From positions 682,001-746,000 of the forward strand of contig WTXD01000006.1 of NCBI GenBank assembly GCA_022496205.1: a DNA stretch of 64,000 bases. The letters are read 5' to 3'. This DNA comes from Gloeopeniophorella convolvens (lineage: Eukaryota > Basidiomycota > Agaricomycetes > Russulales). Positions 21,402 to 35,800 of the stretch are shown one piece after another; the first letter of the stretch is position 1; every line of letters begins with the position of its first letter. The notes under the pieces were generated by a model. That model saw only the letters and a list, made by a program, of their open reading frames with translations, did not search any database and had not been told where the DNA came from. A program made the position numbers and the translations under genes.

Positions 21402-23620
21402 CTAGAGGTACTTGTCCCAGAACCCAACAGTGCCATTTGTCTGCGCTGCATGTGCTTGTACCCCCAGCAGTTTCATGACAAGGTTGTAGATTTCAACATT
21501 CTGGAATCCGTCCATCACGTACGTGTCATCAGAGGTGGAGTGCCATCCTATGTTGGGGTTGGAAAGCCACCGTGGGCGAAGCGGAGGCCGTTGTGCTTGC
21601 TGGACAGCCTTCGCTACGGCAGAGAAAGGACCGTGAGCGACGAACATAGCATACATTGTTGGGTCGTTGTTATCATAGCCATGGTTCTGGGAATAGGATG
21701 TTCAGTGATTACTCTGCGCGGTGCACGACAAAGGGTTTTGCTTACGCCTTTTGACAGATAGACGTCTCCTTCCTTGCGGGTCGTTAATACGTAACCCATT
21801 TTCGGCACTACATAGATGGGTGCGATCCGGGGGCTGTGGGCGAAGTGGTACCTCTCGGGCATCGTTCGAGGCGTATAAACGTCGAACTTCTCGCTGTTCT
21901 CTTTAGCTGCGGCGAGCAAAACCTCCAAGTAACGGGACTCGTTGACAGAATGGTCGAAATGGAGGCCCATAGACGGCCAACCTAGAGCGTCGAGACAGTC
22001 AGATGCTGTGGAAATGAGAGGAGCCTGGGCTAATACCGTCTTCGTGTTTGACAGAATGCCAGCCGTCTTCACCCAGGATGTCGTCGATATACACAAGCTC
22101 CGGGTGGCTTGTATCTGTCATCCCGTGGTCGCTGACGAAGACAACATCGACGATTTCAGAGAGATTACGGGCAATGAGAGACTCGTGAAGATCCTTGGCA
22201 AAGGTGTCGACGTATTTCAGCGTGTCCTGTAGAACGAATAAGCCATGTGCTCGCTGCATGATGTGTTGATCAAGTGACTCACATTGACTTTGCGAGAGTA
22301 AGGACCTGTCGCGTGGCCTGCTTGATCAAGAGATGGCTCGTAGGCTTCAAAGAGATTTGAGTGGAGGCCGATAAGACACACAAAAGCCCTTACCAACGAT
22401 GAGCTGAGGCCGCTCCTGCAGGGGTAGATCAATCCAATCCAATATTTGAGCAAGCTTGGCGTTCAGTGAAACTTTGTCCTGTGCCAAGATTCGGTTCAGT
22501 CAACTGAACTTAACGCCTGAGCCAGATGATACGCACCGCCCAAGGAACGAAGTATGTTGATGTGGCTCCAGATGTCGTCTGCGGAGGTCCTGGCCTGTGG
22601 ATGTTTGAGAAAGATGATTGAACATAAGAGACCCTGTGCATACCACATGAGGTTGGCCGTGATGATTCCTGCCTTTCCGGCTGTCTCCCACATCTAGAAC
22701 TGAAGTCAGAGAACGGAAGCACCTGGCAACAGGATATGCGCACCGGCTCGCCATGCCACCAATAAGGATTCCAGCAGGAAGATATCTTATTATAGTGGAA
22801 CTCTGTATCTGTCTCGGCATCCCAGAAATTCTGCATAGTGGGTCGACTCGGCCCTCGGAGTTACTATAGGTACCGAGAACTTACGTTCGCGACAATCCCG
22901 TGGGACTCTGCGTACAACCCAGTCCTTCGGGTAGGTGAGCACCTGTGGATAAAAGAAATAGAGACAGGAAACCCACATGAGCGCCCAGTGATTGCTACGT
23001 GGCGACATTGTTAGTACTTTCAGCAATCCGGGGAAATGCCGCTCACGGAAAAGTTAACGTCTACATGAGATCAGCGAGGCTCAGTCATGACCATAACTTC
23101 AACAATTCTTACAGGGAATATGGGCTGCATGTGTTTGGCGCGCAATCCTTTCTTGCTGATGTCGAGTAGGTGGGGCGTCAATCCCCTATCGAGATAATCT
23201 GCCCTGTACATGATGTACATTGTAAGCAACACCAGGAAGATAGTGCTCGCGGATAACTTTCCTGAGTCCATCAATGGAAACGAGCAAGACGGTACGTTTG
23301 AAATCGTGCGTTCCGTTAGAACGGAGAGTATCGCCGTCAAAGTGTAGGGTCTTTGCCTGATCCGGGTCTGCAGACGAGAAGCAGCCCGAGACGTAGGCAG
23401 CGAAGGTCAGGCCAATGATACCAATAGCAGAGGCCGCCAGACCGGCCAGAATACAGAAAGTGACAGTGGCCCGCCACCGTGGGGAGTGAGGCTCGAGCTT
23501 CTCAGCCTCGGGGGTTGACTCGGTGTCGACACCAGATAGCAATCCTTTATGCTCCTCAGACAGCTGCGGGAGGGGATCGGGTTTGCGCGAGGGGAAGAGG
23601 CCTTTGAAGAGGCTCGCCAT
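21402..23620 (-). CDS. Ectonucleotide pyrophosphatase/phosphodiesterase, type II membrane protein
   Basis: NPP-family enzymes hydrolyse extracellular nucleotides. MASLFKGLFPSRKPDP.. is cytosolic, and a single membrane helix (ATVTFCILAGLAASAIGIIG) precedes the lumenal catalytic domain. The first metal site is TVLLVSIDGLRADYLD and the nucleophile Thr sits in PTLTFPNHWALM, followed by TGLYAESHGIVANNFWD. Later metal ligands appear in VVFVSDHGMTDTS, and near the end AHGPF and GFQNVEIYNLVMKLLG. First exons: 23262-23620, 23113-23203, 23047-23060, 22977-22994, 22885-22924. The third and fourth are only 14 and 18 nt and carry the catalytic motif. The first intron (23204-23261, 58 nt) must start with GA instead of GT to give GLRADYLD; read literally, the donor is AG/GAAAGT. 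It ends FWDKYL with the stop at 21402-21404. Confidence 0.88.
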
Positions 23621-23879
23621 TGCGGCGTACTAACAGGAGGAAAGGGCGAGGTAGACGGTGGTGGTGGTCTTGGTCTAAGTGCGTGTCCCGAACGAGCGCT
23701 GCAACTTGGCAGCTTGACGGCGAAGCGCCAGCTGAACCCCAAGACGGGAATGTGTTTATTAGATAATATCAATAAGGGACCCGCGTAAAGCCGCATTTTC
23801 TCAGCACGTGGTACATCTCGCAGTCACATGGGCGTGTGCGTTGATTTGGTTCATCATACAATTGCGGATAAACTGCTAG

Positions 23880-26800
23880 CTACTCATCCGATATACGCTC
23901 GAAGAACTGTTTAAGAGTACCTGAAAGAACTTCCGGAAGGGCCTCGACGCTCCTCAACACCACGTAGTACTCGAATGGGAACGAATCCAGGTACCGCTGC
24001 ATCTGCAGCTCCATGCGCCCATCGACATTCTTATATGCCGCTTGATTCATCGAGAGGATGGAGTTCTGTGCTATAACCTTTGCAGAGGTTGTCGTGGAAG
24101 AAGTCGCTGTTGAGTGAAGAGAGTCGATGATGATGAAGACAATCATGACGCGCTGCTCCTCGGCGCGGCGTAGCGCAGTTCGAAGCTTCTCGTGGTCTTG
24201 GCAAATGCCGTCCGAGATGATGATTCCCAGTTGCCACAAGTCTGCGGCGGTTGAAGAACTGGACGAGCCACTCTCCCTGGCGGCCCCGAGTATCCTAAGG
24301 CTGGCTTCGACCAGGGAGAGCACATTCGTAGCCTTCTGGTTGAATCCAAAGGCGCTCATGACCTGCACCCCCGCCTGATCCGTCAGTGGCCCATCGTCGA
24401 ACCCATGGAGGACGTCCACCGCCTCTCCGAACTTTGCTATGCCAATGTCCCCCACCTCTAACCTGGTGAGAGCCTTGGAAACGAGAGCCAACGTTTCGTA
24501 CGCCAGATGGATGGAATGTGACTCCGCCATTGAGCGCGAGTCGTCTAAAGCGATGAACACTTGATACTCGCGCTGACTTGGACGGGTGCGCCTGAGCCAG
24601 ATCTTGTCCTTTGTGAACTCGCTGGCAATATAGGGTATAATCTTCTTCATGTTCAAGCGCTTCCCGGTGCGGTAGTCCCCCTTGAGCCTCGTGGTTAAAG
24701 TAGGCTCCAGAATAAGGCGCAGCTGCTCGCAGAGGGCATACGACAAGTCTTGTGTGAGGGACTCGTATAAGCGCCACAGGTTTTCGGCCCCTTCCGCAGG
24801 TTGCCCCTCGGCTTGCCACTGGCGCAAGGCGAGTTCGACGTATTCGGCTTCGGGCGTCTCTGTCTCGCTCTCGGCTTTGGGTGCGTCGCGCGCCACGGAC
24901 GTATCACCATTCTGCACTGGGCGTTGAGACCGCACGTCGTGTGGTGACAGCGCTTTCTGGACGTCGTCTTTGAACGCCTCCGTGGATTCGGAAGGGAGCG
25001 AGGGAGAGTGAGGAGGGTCTGGAGCCGAAGCGGGAGGATAAGGGTCATCAACGTCCATCTGGTCTGCATGCTCGTTTCTCTCTGCGTCGTCGGAGAGGCG
25101 AAGCTCGCTGAGCTTTGCGGCTTCCTCGATTCCTGCAGGACCAAGGGCTTGCATTTCATGATCAACGTCGTCATCGTGGAGGTACTGAAGCTGCGATGTC
25201 TGGAGGTCTGCCATGGCCTGTTCGATTGTAGTTTGATCGCTCTCGAGGATATCGTCCATGCGTTGGCTGGTCTCCTTCATGGCATCGCCTTGACTCCGTT
25301 GATGATCAGATGGTGCGTCCCCTGGAATGGAGTCATGGGAGGGCGCTAGTCCGGTCTCTGTGCCGGCATTGGCACCGCTGCTGCCCGTGGCCTCCTCTAC
25401 GGCGCTTCCCTCCGGCAACTGGTTCTGAGCGTCGCTGGCGTTGAAATTAGGTAAGAACTCAAGGGAGTGAAATAACTGGGCTTACGCGTCGTCGTGCTGG
25501 GCCTCGTCACCTTTCCCAGAGGCTTTCGCACCTTGGGCACCTCCGGACTGGCTTTCTTGGTTGTCCTCTCGGACGTTGCTATTCAGCGCTTTATCGGGAG
25601 AAGCATCTTGAGCAGATGATCCGTCCCCAGGCTGCACATCAGGCTGCATGGCAACGTCTTCATCGAGATGAGCGTCCTCTGGCGGAGCTTCTGCATCTTC
25701 ACCTTCCTGGCGTTGGCCGTCCGCGTCCTCATCCCCAGCAGCTTCGTCGACAGGATGGGAAGAGGGTTCTGGTGGAGCGTTCTCTTGCGTCCCATCTTCG
25801 CCTTCGGGAGGATTCGATACCGGATCGGCGGCCTCTTCAAATACATCCTCGTCCATGTCTTCACCAGCTGGTTGCTCGTTCGAGTCTTCGTTCATCTCCA
25901 AGTCATCGGGAAGGTTCAGAGTGTCTGCATCTTGTACGTAGTCGTCTAGAGGTGTACCACCGCCATCTGGCGCAGGTTCTCCACCGTCTTCGGCCGCTGG
26001 CTCTTCGGGCATAACCTCGTCCTTCTGGTCGGGCTCTTCGCCTTCTCTGTCGGCTTCAGCGGGTTCTGGATCTTGGGGATTCTCGCCCTTCTCAGAACTC
26101 TCACCCCCTTTGGCCACCATCTCGGAGTCGGCTGATGCTTTCTTCGAGCGATCGTCGTTGGTCTTGTCCAGCTTCCCATCATCTTGCGGCCCCTTCTCGT
26201 CACCCCAGAGCTTCTCATCGACGGCATCAGGATCCCTAGAGTCCAAGTCGTCCAGCGTGTCGTCAGGGCCTTCTCCATCTTCGTCACCTGACTCGTTCTC
26301 CTCTTCGGACCCAGGCTCGGGAACGTCCTCGAGCTCGCCTTGGAAATCTTCGCCCATCTCGACTGCGTCGTTATCCGTCCTGGGGTTGTCGTCCTTCTTC
26401 TTCGCCTCCTCGCCCTCGTCCTTCAAACCCTCTACCTGGCTCTCATCCTCGATCTCCTTGCTGACGTTCTCGTTGCCAGCGCCCTCGCCGAAGCCGACGC
26501 CAGCCGCGGCCTCGTCTCCTTTTCCGGAATCTCCTGACTCGTCCATGTCAGGAGGCCTGCAGAAGCCGTTGACGGATATGTTGAGCATCACGGAGCACGC
26601 CACCAGCTCGAGCTTAGAGAGACTATACATCCATCTGGCCATGCCAACGAGATGCTCCTCCACGAGAAGAGTATAGCGACGGACGAAGGGAAGCAACCGG
26701 GCCAGTTCTCTCTTGGTAGTCTCCGGGGAACAGACCGCCAATCGCGCAACCAAAGAGTTCAGGAGTTCGACCTTCGATTGGACGCGAAGACTGTCGTCTA

Positions 26801-29800
26801 CTCGGATTAGGGACAAAGAGGTCTCCTTGAGATAGTTGTCTCGAGTCTGAGGAAGGGTCTGGTCCTCTTCGGAAGGTAAAGCGGACAAGATGGATTGTAT
26901 GGCCTTGAGAAATACTTCGATGGCTTGGTCCGCGTTTGTGTCAGACGTGGCCTGTGATGAGCTCGTGGAGGGAGCCCCGAGTTTTTGCGACCTCAACCAC
27001 TCTGAAAGAGGCGTGAAAAGGGCCTTCAGTTGGGGGTAGCTCTCGGCCCATGCTGCGATCTGCTCTTGACTCGTGAAGATGTGCTTCTGAGCATGGACCA
27101 CCGTAGCAAGCTCGTCTAAGGGATCGGTCAGCAGATGGTAGGTAATTTGTGGGAAAGGGCTGACCGGCTAGCAAGACGGACGGTACTGTCGCGTGAACAT
27201 CTTGTTCGAGTGACCGCAAGGAACTCCGTAAGTCCTGGGTAGTTGAAAGGAGCGCCTCTGCAGCTTCGACCAACGCGACCGGAGTCGACATTGCGCCCGG
27301 TAAGCCACTGAATTCTTTGGTTTTGTATATGGCCTCCGTAACGGCGTGGTACATCCTGTCCAGCGCGGCTTTTGTGGAGGTTGCAGCATCAAGGCCTGAT
27401 CTACCCCAAACGGATACATCTGGGTGGCGGCTTAGAGAGTCGAGCCTTTTCGAAACAGCTTTCAGCGTTCTGTGCGTTTCGAGCGTATTCGACAGCCTTG
27501 GGCGCCTTGTCAATATGGGCGCTTAGGTGATGCGGAGGAGGACTGACCTTTTCCTGACGCTGAGCGATAGGGACAGGGCTGATTCCAACAACATGACGCC
27601 GCGCTGCAGCTCTCGGGTTGAGATTTCGCTGTGATGATTCGATAGCGCCGTTCGCAACCCGGGCAGCAGACCTTCGAGTCGAACAAAGCACTGCTCCGAC
27701 TTCCGCACGTCAGCGTATTCGCCGTCTGCAACGACCGGAGTCGGCTGTTCTCTGAGCCGGCGCGCGTTCTGCTGTTGGAGCAATATAGTAGACTGGACGT
27801 TTGTCGCGAGTCCAACTCCCCTGAGCTCTTTCGTAAAGTCGCTCCAGGCCTTCCTCTTGCGCACTAATAGCGCCTTCCAAAGCTTTTCCTTGCGCTCTGG
27901 CGACACACCAGTGGGGATTACCACAGACGACAACTCCTTGGCGGTGAAGACAATCTGCTCGGTGATGGCGTCCACCTCATGTGATGGCCTAGATGTGATG
28001 AAGGCTTGAATGCGTGTGGAAATGAGTGAATCGAATTTCTTGAAGGTCTTGTGCAAGTCCCGCAAATGAGCCGGACCTTCGGAGTGAGTAGCGTAGGCGT
28101 CGGGTATAACATTGACACCGGTGCTGGGCTGCGGCAAGGGAAGAGGATAGTCCGATCCTGACAGTATCTCTTTCTCGGACGCCTGCTCCGGCTGAAGCAG
28201 GCTAGCGATAGGCTGGCGTAGGATTTCGCGATACTTCCGTACGCTCTTGTAAAGCTGGTGATGTGTCCTCTTGGCGCTGGCCTTGAGAGCCTGAACGTTG
28301 ACGTCCTTCCAACTGGCCAGCTTGATGAAACCCTGTATATCGGTCTCGACGTCCTTGTGCTGTGCCGCGAGTGAAGACCTGATGCGGGGAGCGAACTGGG
28401 AGTAGTATGCCTGCGTCGAATGCAAGATGTAACGAACGCGACGCAGTGCGTCTCCTGCCCATTCGGGCTTGCTACGGGCCATCCAATCAAGGAGGGGTTC
28501 GAAGCTTTGCAGAAGGTCCAGACGTCGTGAGAACTGCCCGAGGGGACTCGACTTGAGGAAGTCGTCCAGAAGTGGTACGAGGCTGTCGAGATAGCCGTCC
28601 ACGCCTTCACCGCTATCACGATCTACGACGTCCAAGACACCTCGCACGACGGCATTGTACAGACGGAACCACCATTCTGAGATCCCTTCTTCGAAGGCGA
28701 GGGATTGCGTCCGGAGAAGCCCTCGCCACGACGATAGCTCCAGGCGGCGCCAACTGACGATGAGTTCGGTTAAAGCTTGCCGGTGAGTCTTCAAGGTGTT
28801 CTCTTTGTTGGCGTACATCTCCCAGTCATCGGTTTGGAGCAGCAGCAGCTCAAGGATTGCAAGCGCTTTTGCCATGGGGGTTTCGGCGCTGAGAGCGAGG
28901 ATCTGATTGCAACGATCCCTAAGGTGTTGTAAGACCATCTGCTCCGGCCACTCCTGTATGATGGCGTCGAGCCTCTGCTTGAGCAAATCTACGATGGCCC
29001 CAGCCCTACGTATTTCGGGAATATGGGGATCTGCGTAGAAGTTGAATGGCCGAGCCGTCATGCCAGGCTCTTGGTAGCTTCGAAGGCGAGATGCAATGAG
29101 GGAGAGCTGATAAGAGAAACTATGTCGATCCAAGAGATCTGACAAAGAGCCTTCATGTTTTCCCAGAGTCAGGGCAAGGAACGCGTCCCGGAGGTCGGAA
29201 AATTGCTCTTGGACGTTGAGAGAGTCGTTCTTCGGCAGTAGGATACGTAAATGAAGACCCATCAAAAGGCTTGCACGCGAATCATTCTGGGCTGCCGCAT
29301 GCCGGGCTACCACGCTGCGATCACCATCTTCCGGGAGATCCTGTTCGAGGAGAGACTCGTAATCGGGGAATAGGGCCAAAAGCTCCTCTTCTTCCAGCTT
29401 CGAGTCGCTGACAGCATCGTGTGCGACCTGATTTGAACGATACAGGGTCTGCGACGCGGCATCCGCCTCTTCCCGTTTCTTCTGGTTGATAAGCCACAGT
29501 CGCACAGCTTGCTCATACGCCTCTTCAATGGACTCCACATGAGACTGTGCGTCGACGCCTGCATCGACCTCGAGGGCAATGGACGACAAGGTGAGTAAGA
29601 TGAAGTCGTAAGGAGTTGTCCCAACAGTACGGACATCGCCGTCGGCATCCATGGCGATCAACGACCCTGCGCCTCCTATTGATGGGAACATGGTGAGAGC
29701 CCGCGCGAGGTCATCCATCGCCACTGTCTCTTCTTGTGTGCATGAATGGGCTACGAGGCGCAAGCCGAGGCGCAAAGAGAGCAGGGCGAACTGAAGCGGT

Positions 29801-32800
29801 CTACCGATGTCGTCGAACTCCGGATAGACGCTGCTCAGTCGCTGAGAAAATCGGGCTATCGATTCCTGAATGACGTGCTCGCTTGCTGGGGCTGCGGGCT
29901 CATTGGCGTGGAGCGTGTGAAGTAGGCGATCCAACTTGGACTGGGAGATGACCTTGAGCATGAACTGGGAGACTTCCGACCAAAGCTCCTGAAGCCGTAC
30001 GATGCTGCGGCCCGCCTTGGAGACTGTGTGAGGAAGGCTTTCCAGACGATTCCGAACGTGGTGGAGCTGGTCATTCAGATATTCGATAGTCCCGCTCGTG
30101 GTGTTACCGGTGATGCGGCGCTCCAGGCTGATCTCAAGGTCTGTTTCGTTGGAAAGGGAAGCGAGCTCGGCACCCCAGAAGTCGGACCTCGCGTTCCTTA
30201 AGCTAGCTGGGTCCAAAGGCGTATCGGGGATATACAGGTCTGCGAAGAGGCGGAAAAGCGCGATCCAGCCATGGCCCAGAGCCCCGGTGATTGCCAAACG
30301 AGATTGGGCGACTTCTATGCGAGCTACAGCCTCGGTAAGTTGGCGACTTACAGACGAGGTGAACCACGGATACGACGAGCGCATCAGTAAGGCCATGAGC
30401 TGAGCCAACGAATGCGGCCCATGGGAAGATGCTCGCAGTTCCAAGAGCGCTGACTCGTCGAAAGACTGGCTGAAGCAAGAGGCGAGCTGATTCGAAGAGT
30501 GTCTTATGGTGAGTTCGGCAGCTATACTTCAAATATTCGGACCCACGATTGATAGAGTCTCGCGATATAATGTTGCCAGGTCTTCAAGATTATCGGAGTC
30601 CAAATTTGCGGTCGTCGTGAAGAGATATGAGTGTCGCTGAAGGGACTCTTGATTGAGAGGCAACGATTGCAGCGTGACGTCGCGCCAATCACTGAGGAGC
30701 GGATATCAGTAACAGCCTTACAATTACTGGATCCGACGTACCATCTTCCAATGGTCGCGGACAACTGGGTGGGTTGGAGGATGATGGATGGCCCGCTAGG
30801 GTCCCCATGTTCCCAAAGGGCCTGCAACCAGGATCCGAAGGCCGACAGTGTTATGGCAGGCTCGGTCACTAGACGGGTGTTGGTCAGGTTACCAGGCATG
30901 AGAGATATCAAACGAACGTTTCCCAGGATGTAATATTGCGCGCCTGTAGGGAATGAATCTTTGTAGTGACATGCCACGATCTGAACACGCGAACATGGTG
31001 ATGTTGCCAAGTGCCTGCGCGGGGTTAGATCGCACTCAAGTGAAGATTGGCCACCTACGGGCATAGTATGACCACCACGCATACGCGACAGGATGTAGAG
31101 CTCCTTCATGACAGAGAACTTGTTCACCGTGGGTTGTGCGGATTCAGGTTCCGACGGCGCAAGATTCTGCGAGCGACGCTGACAGGTGCTGTGTTATTCA
31201 TGAGGCGACGTGAGTGGGCGATAACCCATACCTCCTTTACTACGGCTAAGATATCTTGCGTATCACCCTTGATCAACGGCGCAGCCTCTGCTGGGAGACC
31301 TTTCGCCACCATAATATCAAGTAGTTGTGATCGAATTTCTGAGGAATCTTCGTGACATAACCAGGCTGAGATGAGATTAGAACTTACTGTGACCATCTTC
31401 GTCATTGCTGACACTGAGAGCACCTTGGTCTAGCTCGAATGTGCTTGAGGGATTGAGATCGCCGAAATTTGTCCAAGACGACCAAATATCGCTCAACCCT
31501 AACCCTGATGTCGGCGTTACGGCCCGAGACAGGGCTTCCGCATGTCGAGCGAGCTCGGAGAGCTGGGCTGGAGCAGACTGAAGGGTGTATTGTATCCACG
31601 AGCTAACGGCCTGGAGAAGAGAGAAGTCGAGGATATCACGCAAGCGAGGTTGCAAGAAGGCAATATATTTGAGGAGTTCAATAATCACTTGAATTTCCAC
31701 CTGGGTTGTCGTCAGCCACGGCGAGCCTAAGTCCACTGAGTGCGCTCACTGATGCTTCTGGGCCAAAGAGACTAGGTGCTCGTTGGAGTAAATTGACCCC
31801 ATAGCTTTTGGTCATTCGCGCAAGTTCATCTACATGGCTCAAGATCGCTGAGGACCGTTCTGCTATCTTATCGTCATCTCGCAGAGGCGGACGTCGCACA
31901 GGTGATCCCTCGAAAGTATTGTATGCACTTGTCCTCACGAACAACTCGAATGCGCGTAGAATTGTCTTTTGGGCTGCAGGGTAGTCGGGGTCCGTGAACG
32001 AACGCGTGAAATCGGTTGGTTTCATAAAGAAGTCCATGGACTGTATATATTGTGACCAATATTCAGTACATGTAGTGACAATGCCTATGCCAAACGCCAG
32101 AGCGGTGATGCGGTGAGCACTAACCTGCGTACGAAGCAAAAGAGAAGACACTGGCCAGGTGTACTGCCGCAATTGCTCCAACCTGAGCCAATTTGGTTCG
32201 CCTTTAACCGCATCGAGCACAAGATGCATGCTACGCAGATGCCCCGCTTTGTCAGATGAGTAAATTTCTGAGATGAAACGAGCAAAGTGGTTTGCGTAGT
32301 CAGGAACGAGTGATCGGACGAAGACGTTGAGGATAGCGAAGGCCGGCGACTGCAGAGCAAGTGTGTTCCGCGGAATAATCGACATGGTACGATCTACAAC
32401 GGTTAACGCGGAGGAGTCCTGCACCGAGACTGTGCTAGGAAGTGACACAGCAGTCCCTGGGAGAGGTGATACGACAAATAAACATCTGCGTTCCATCTCA
32501 AAGCCAACAGCGGATACATCCCCGACGTTCGGGTCATGCAGGGGAGAGGGTAGGAAGTAGAGATCCCGAATGCGGCATACGTCTTCATGACTCCGAGTGG
32601 GGGGCAATGAGATCTCGACTCCGCGATTGCGCATTGCCCTGGACAACTCCCCGAATTGAGGATCGACGCACATCACAAGCCTGAAGTCGGGGTGAGGAAC
32701 GATGACAGGAACGGCACCGTCGACCAGGCCCCGTTCATTGAGAGAGAGGACTCCAGACGGTTCGCAGAGAGAGTTGAGTCGATCCAAAACTGATGGACTG

Positions 32801-35800
32801 CAGAGGTTCGCGCCGTCGAGTAGAAGCCAGTGACCCTCCTTGAGTGCTCGAATCAAGGGCCCGTCAACCCACTCAAATTGACCAGTAACCTTCGATGCGG
32901 CTAGCTCAGTGCGTATCTGCTCACGGAGTGCGTTCCTTTCGTGTTCCAGGCGAGTGTCCAAGTCCGCGAGACCATCCAGAGTGTTCAGAGCTGTTCGAAG
33001 GAGATCCGGCAGCGAGTCAACGGCAGATGAAGAAGCGGTGGGTATCCTCAGGTTACTGAGGCTTAGAGATGCATGGTTCTTCGATCCACCGAAGGTGCGA
33101 GCTACATTGTCAGTCAGTTCGACCACGCGCCGAACTAGGGCGAGGGTCCGGGTGGTGCCATCGACTTGCTCGTAGCTACCGAGGATGTCCATAGTATCTG
33201 TCGCGTGATTGACAGAGACCTCTTGCAATGTGTGGCCGAAAAGTTCAGCCATGAGACGAGTCAGAGAGGTCTTGCCTGAGCCCGAGGGACCGGAGACAAT
33301 GACGAGCCATCCTTGCTGCATGGCGACTCCCATGGCCTCGATCCACGGGAGATGGGCTTGAAGGACGACTCCGGGACGGGACGAGGACCTAGAGGTGCTT
33401 CTTCTACCCTCCAGGAAGTGACCGACTTTCACGCTTGAGGATGAGATAGATGGGTATGGTGCATTCTTAAGGAAATCGCTAGATATCTCGAAGATGGAAT
33501 CGAAAAGTCTGCGTGCGGCATCCCTGTCGGAGTCGGATCGGAAGCGTGCGAGGTATACGGTACGGAGGTGCTCCACAGGGTGAAAGGGCGTTACGGTTCC
33601 TTGCAACAGAGCACCCCAGCGGAAGACGTCGCGAAGGTTGAATTCCCACGGACTACCACTCCGCCCGAACGAATGTTTCACAGAGGTCTCTTCCTCCAAA
33701 CGTGAATTGAAGGCGATCATGCGTTGGAGCCAATCGGCCGGGTAGTTGGGATACATGTGCTTCGAGATCTGGAGGAGATCGGCGGGCGTCAATGGGTCGA
33801 CATAGACCTTCGTGAAGCGGTTGACGTAGGACTTCGGCAGCCCTTTGCGGCCACCACCTTGCTGGAGCGGGTTCTGGGCTGCGAAGATGCGGAAAGAAGG
33901 GTGGCGCGAAAAAGACCGTCCTAGCTCGGGGACGTAGACAGTTCCTCGATGATCCAATACGGCGTTCAGACCCTCGAGCACCGACTGCGGAGCCAGGTTC
34001 ATCTCGTCGAGGAGCACCCAATGTCCCTCCTGCATAGCTTTGAGAAACTCCGCGTCCTTCCATGCAAACTCGCCTGGCCTGCCACCATCCACCGGGAGGT
34101 CTGCGCCGAACAGATCGGCAAGATCGGTCTGATCCGAGAGGTTGATACGACAGAGATGATAACCACAAATTTTGGCAAGGGTAGTGATAAGGCTCGTCTT
34201 CCCGACACCGGGGCTGCCCTCAAGGAGGATAGGCTTTGAGAGCTGTGATGCCCGAACCACGCGCATGACGTTATCTCGGGTGGTGGGTGCCTGGATGTCA
34301 TATGTGTATGCGGCTTCGCCTCGGGGTCCCCTCGGGATAGCGAAGATGCCGAGTTGGACAGACTTGTGGGCGTCGTGATCGGGCACGTACGCGGATGGTC
34401 CAGTAGAGATAGGCGCCAGCTCCTGCAGCTTTGCCAGTGCATCCTCCTTGACTTTGCGCAGCGCGGCCGGCGAGTAGCCCGAGAGAGCAGGCAGGGAGCC
34501 AAGGCCGTCCAGGCAAGTCATATGTGCGGCGTGATGCTGTATGACGTGATTAGAATGACCATACCATGTGCGTCGACCAAGGACTCACAAAAATTTCGTG
34601 AAGTGGCATCGCCTCCATCGCCGCATCGTCCAACACGGAGTTCGAGAAGACGACCCACGCCTAATGGACAGATCAGCCCGATATTCACGGGAGCGTTATG
34701 AGAACTGACCAAGACATCGCGCAGACCGAAAAGGGAAGGCTCGGAAACGCGGTGGCTCAACCATTCCATGAAGTCGAGGAGTAGTCCGGTGTATGTCCGC
34801 AGCCTGTCGTGCCGCCAGGAGCTTGCAACAATTTGGGTGAGGTCGGCTCTTTCGTTGACCGGGGGCACCCAGATCTCCGTGAACCGGTTGCGCAGGGCTG
34901 GCGAAAGCTCCTTCTTACCGAAGTCGCCTCCGGGATTCATTGTGGCAACAAGCTGGAATCCAGGTGCTGCCTTCAGGAGCGACCCTTCGGCGCTGTCTCC
35001 TCCTTTCTCGGCCAGTACGAGCGTGCGAGCGTGTTCGATAACGCTGTTCAGGCGCTCCAGCACGGAGTCGTCCGCCAAGGAGATCTCGTCGAGTAGTAGC
35101 ACATCGCCACCCCGCATAGCCTCGACGAGCGGGCCATCGTGCCATTCGAAGATTCCATTGAGCCGCTGAAGTTTCTGCCTGACGTCTTGCACGGCCTTTG
35201 CAGGCGCGAGCTGGGACTTCTCCAATTGGTCTAATGCAACAAGGAGGGATGCTGAGTTGCGGGGAATGCCCGAGATGCCATGCTGCGACAACAACATTGA
35301 CGCCTCCTGGATGACCTCAGCCTCCGCTGCGGGTTTATTGCGGATAGGACGAAGGCCGCCAATGAGGTCCGCCGTTTCCGTGTTCTGGTGACAGTTGAGA
35401 GCATACAGGTGCTTCTTAACGGCATCCGCATAGACCTGGCATATGGACGTCTTCCCAGAGCCAGTCTCGCCGACAAGTAGGACAGGCTCCTTCGAGTGCA
35501 GCGCACGGCCGACCAACACCAACAGCCGCTGCATGGCCTTCGTCCAGACGATGTTGGACGAGGAAGGGGCGCCGAAGCCGAGGAAGTTCGTGAGGTTGCT
35601 CCCATGGCGGTCGAGATCGTATAGCGTGGCTTCGTCGATGCGGACCCTCATGACAGCTTCGATGATGTCCTTGACCACGACCTTGTCATCTTCCCGACGC
35701 GCGCGCTCCGCAAGCAGCATATAACCATTTTCTGCAAGCTCCTGATAGCCGACCGCGTCTCGGCCTGCCCACCGGAAGAGATCACGGAGCGTAGCAAAGC

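Noticed and set aside
26110..26676. Ser/Pro-rich frame on the plus strand
   Set aside because: It is the mirror image of the Asp/Glu-rich region of MDN1, not a gene.
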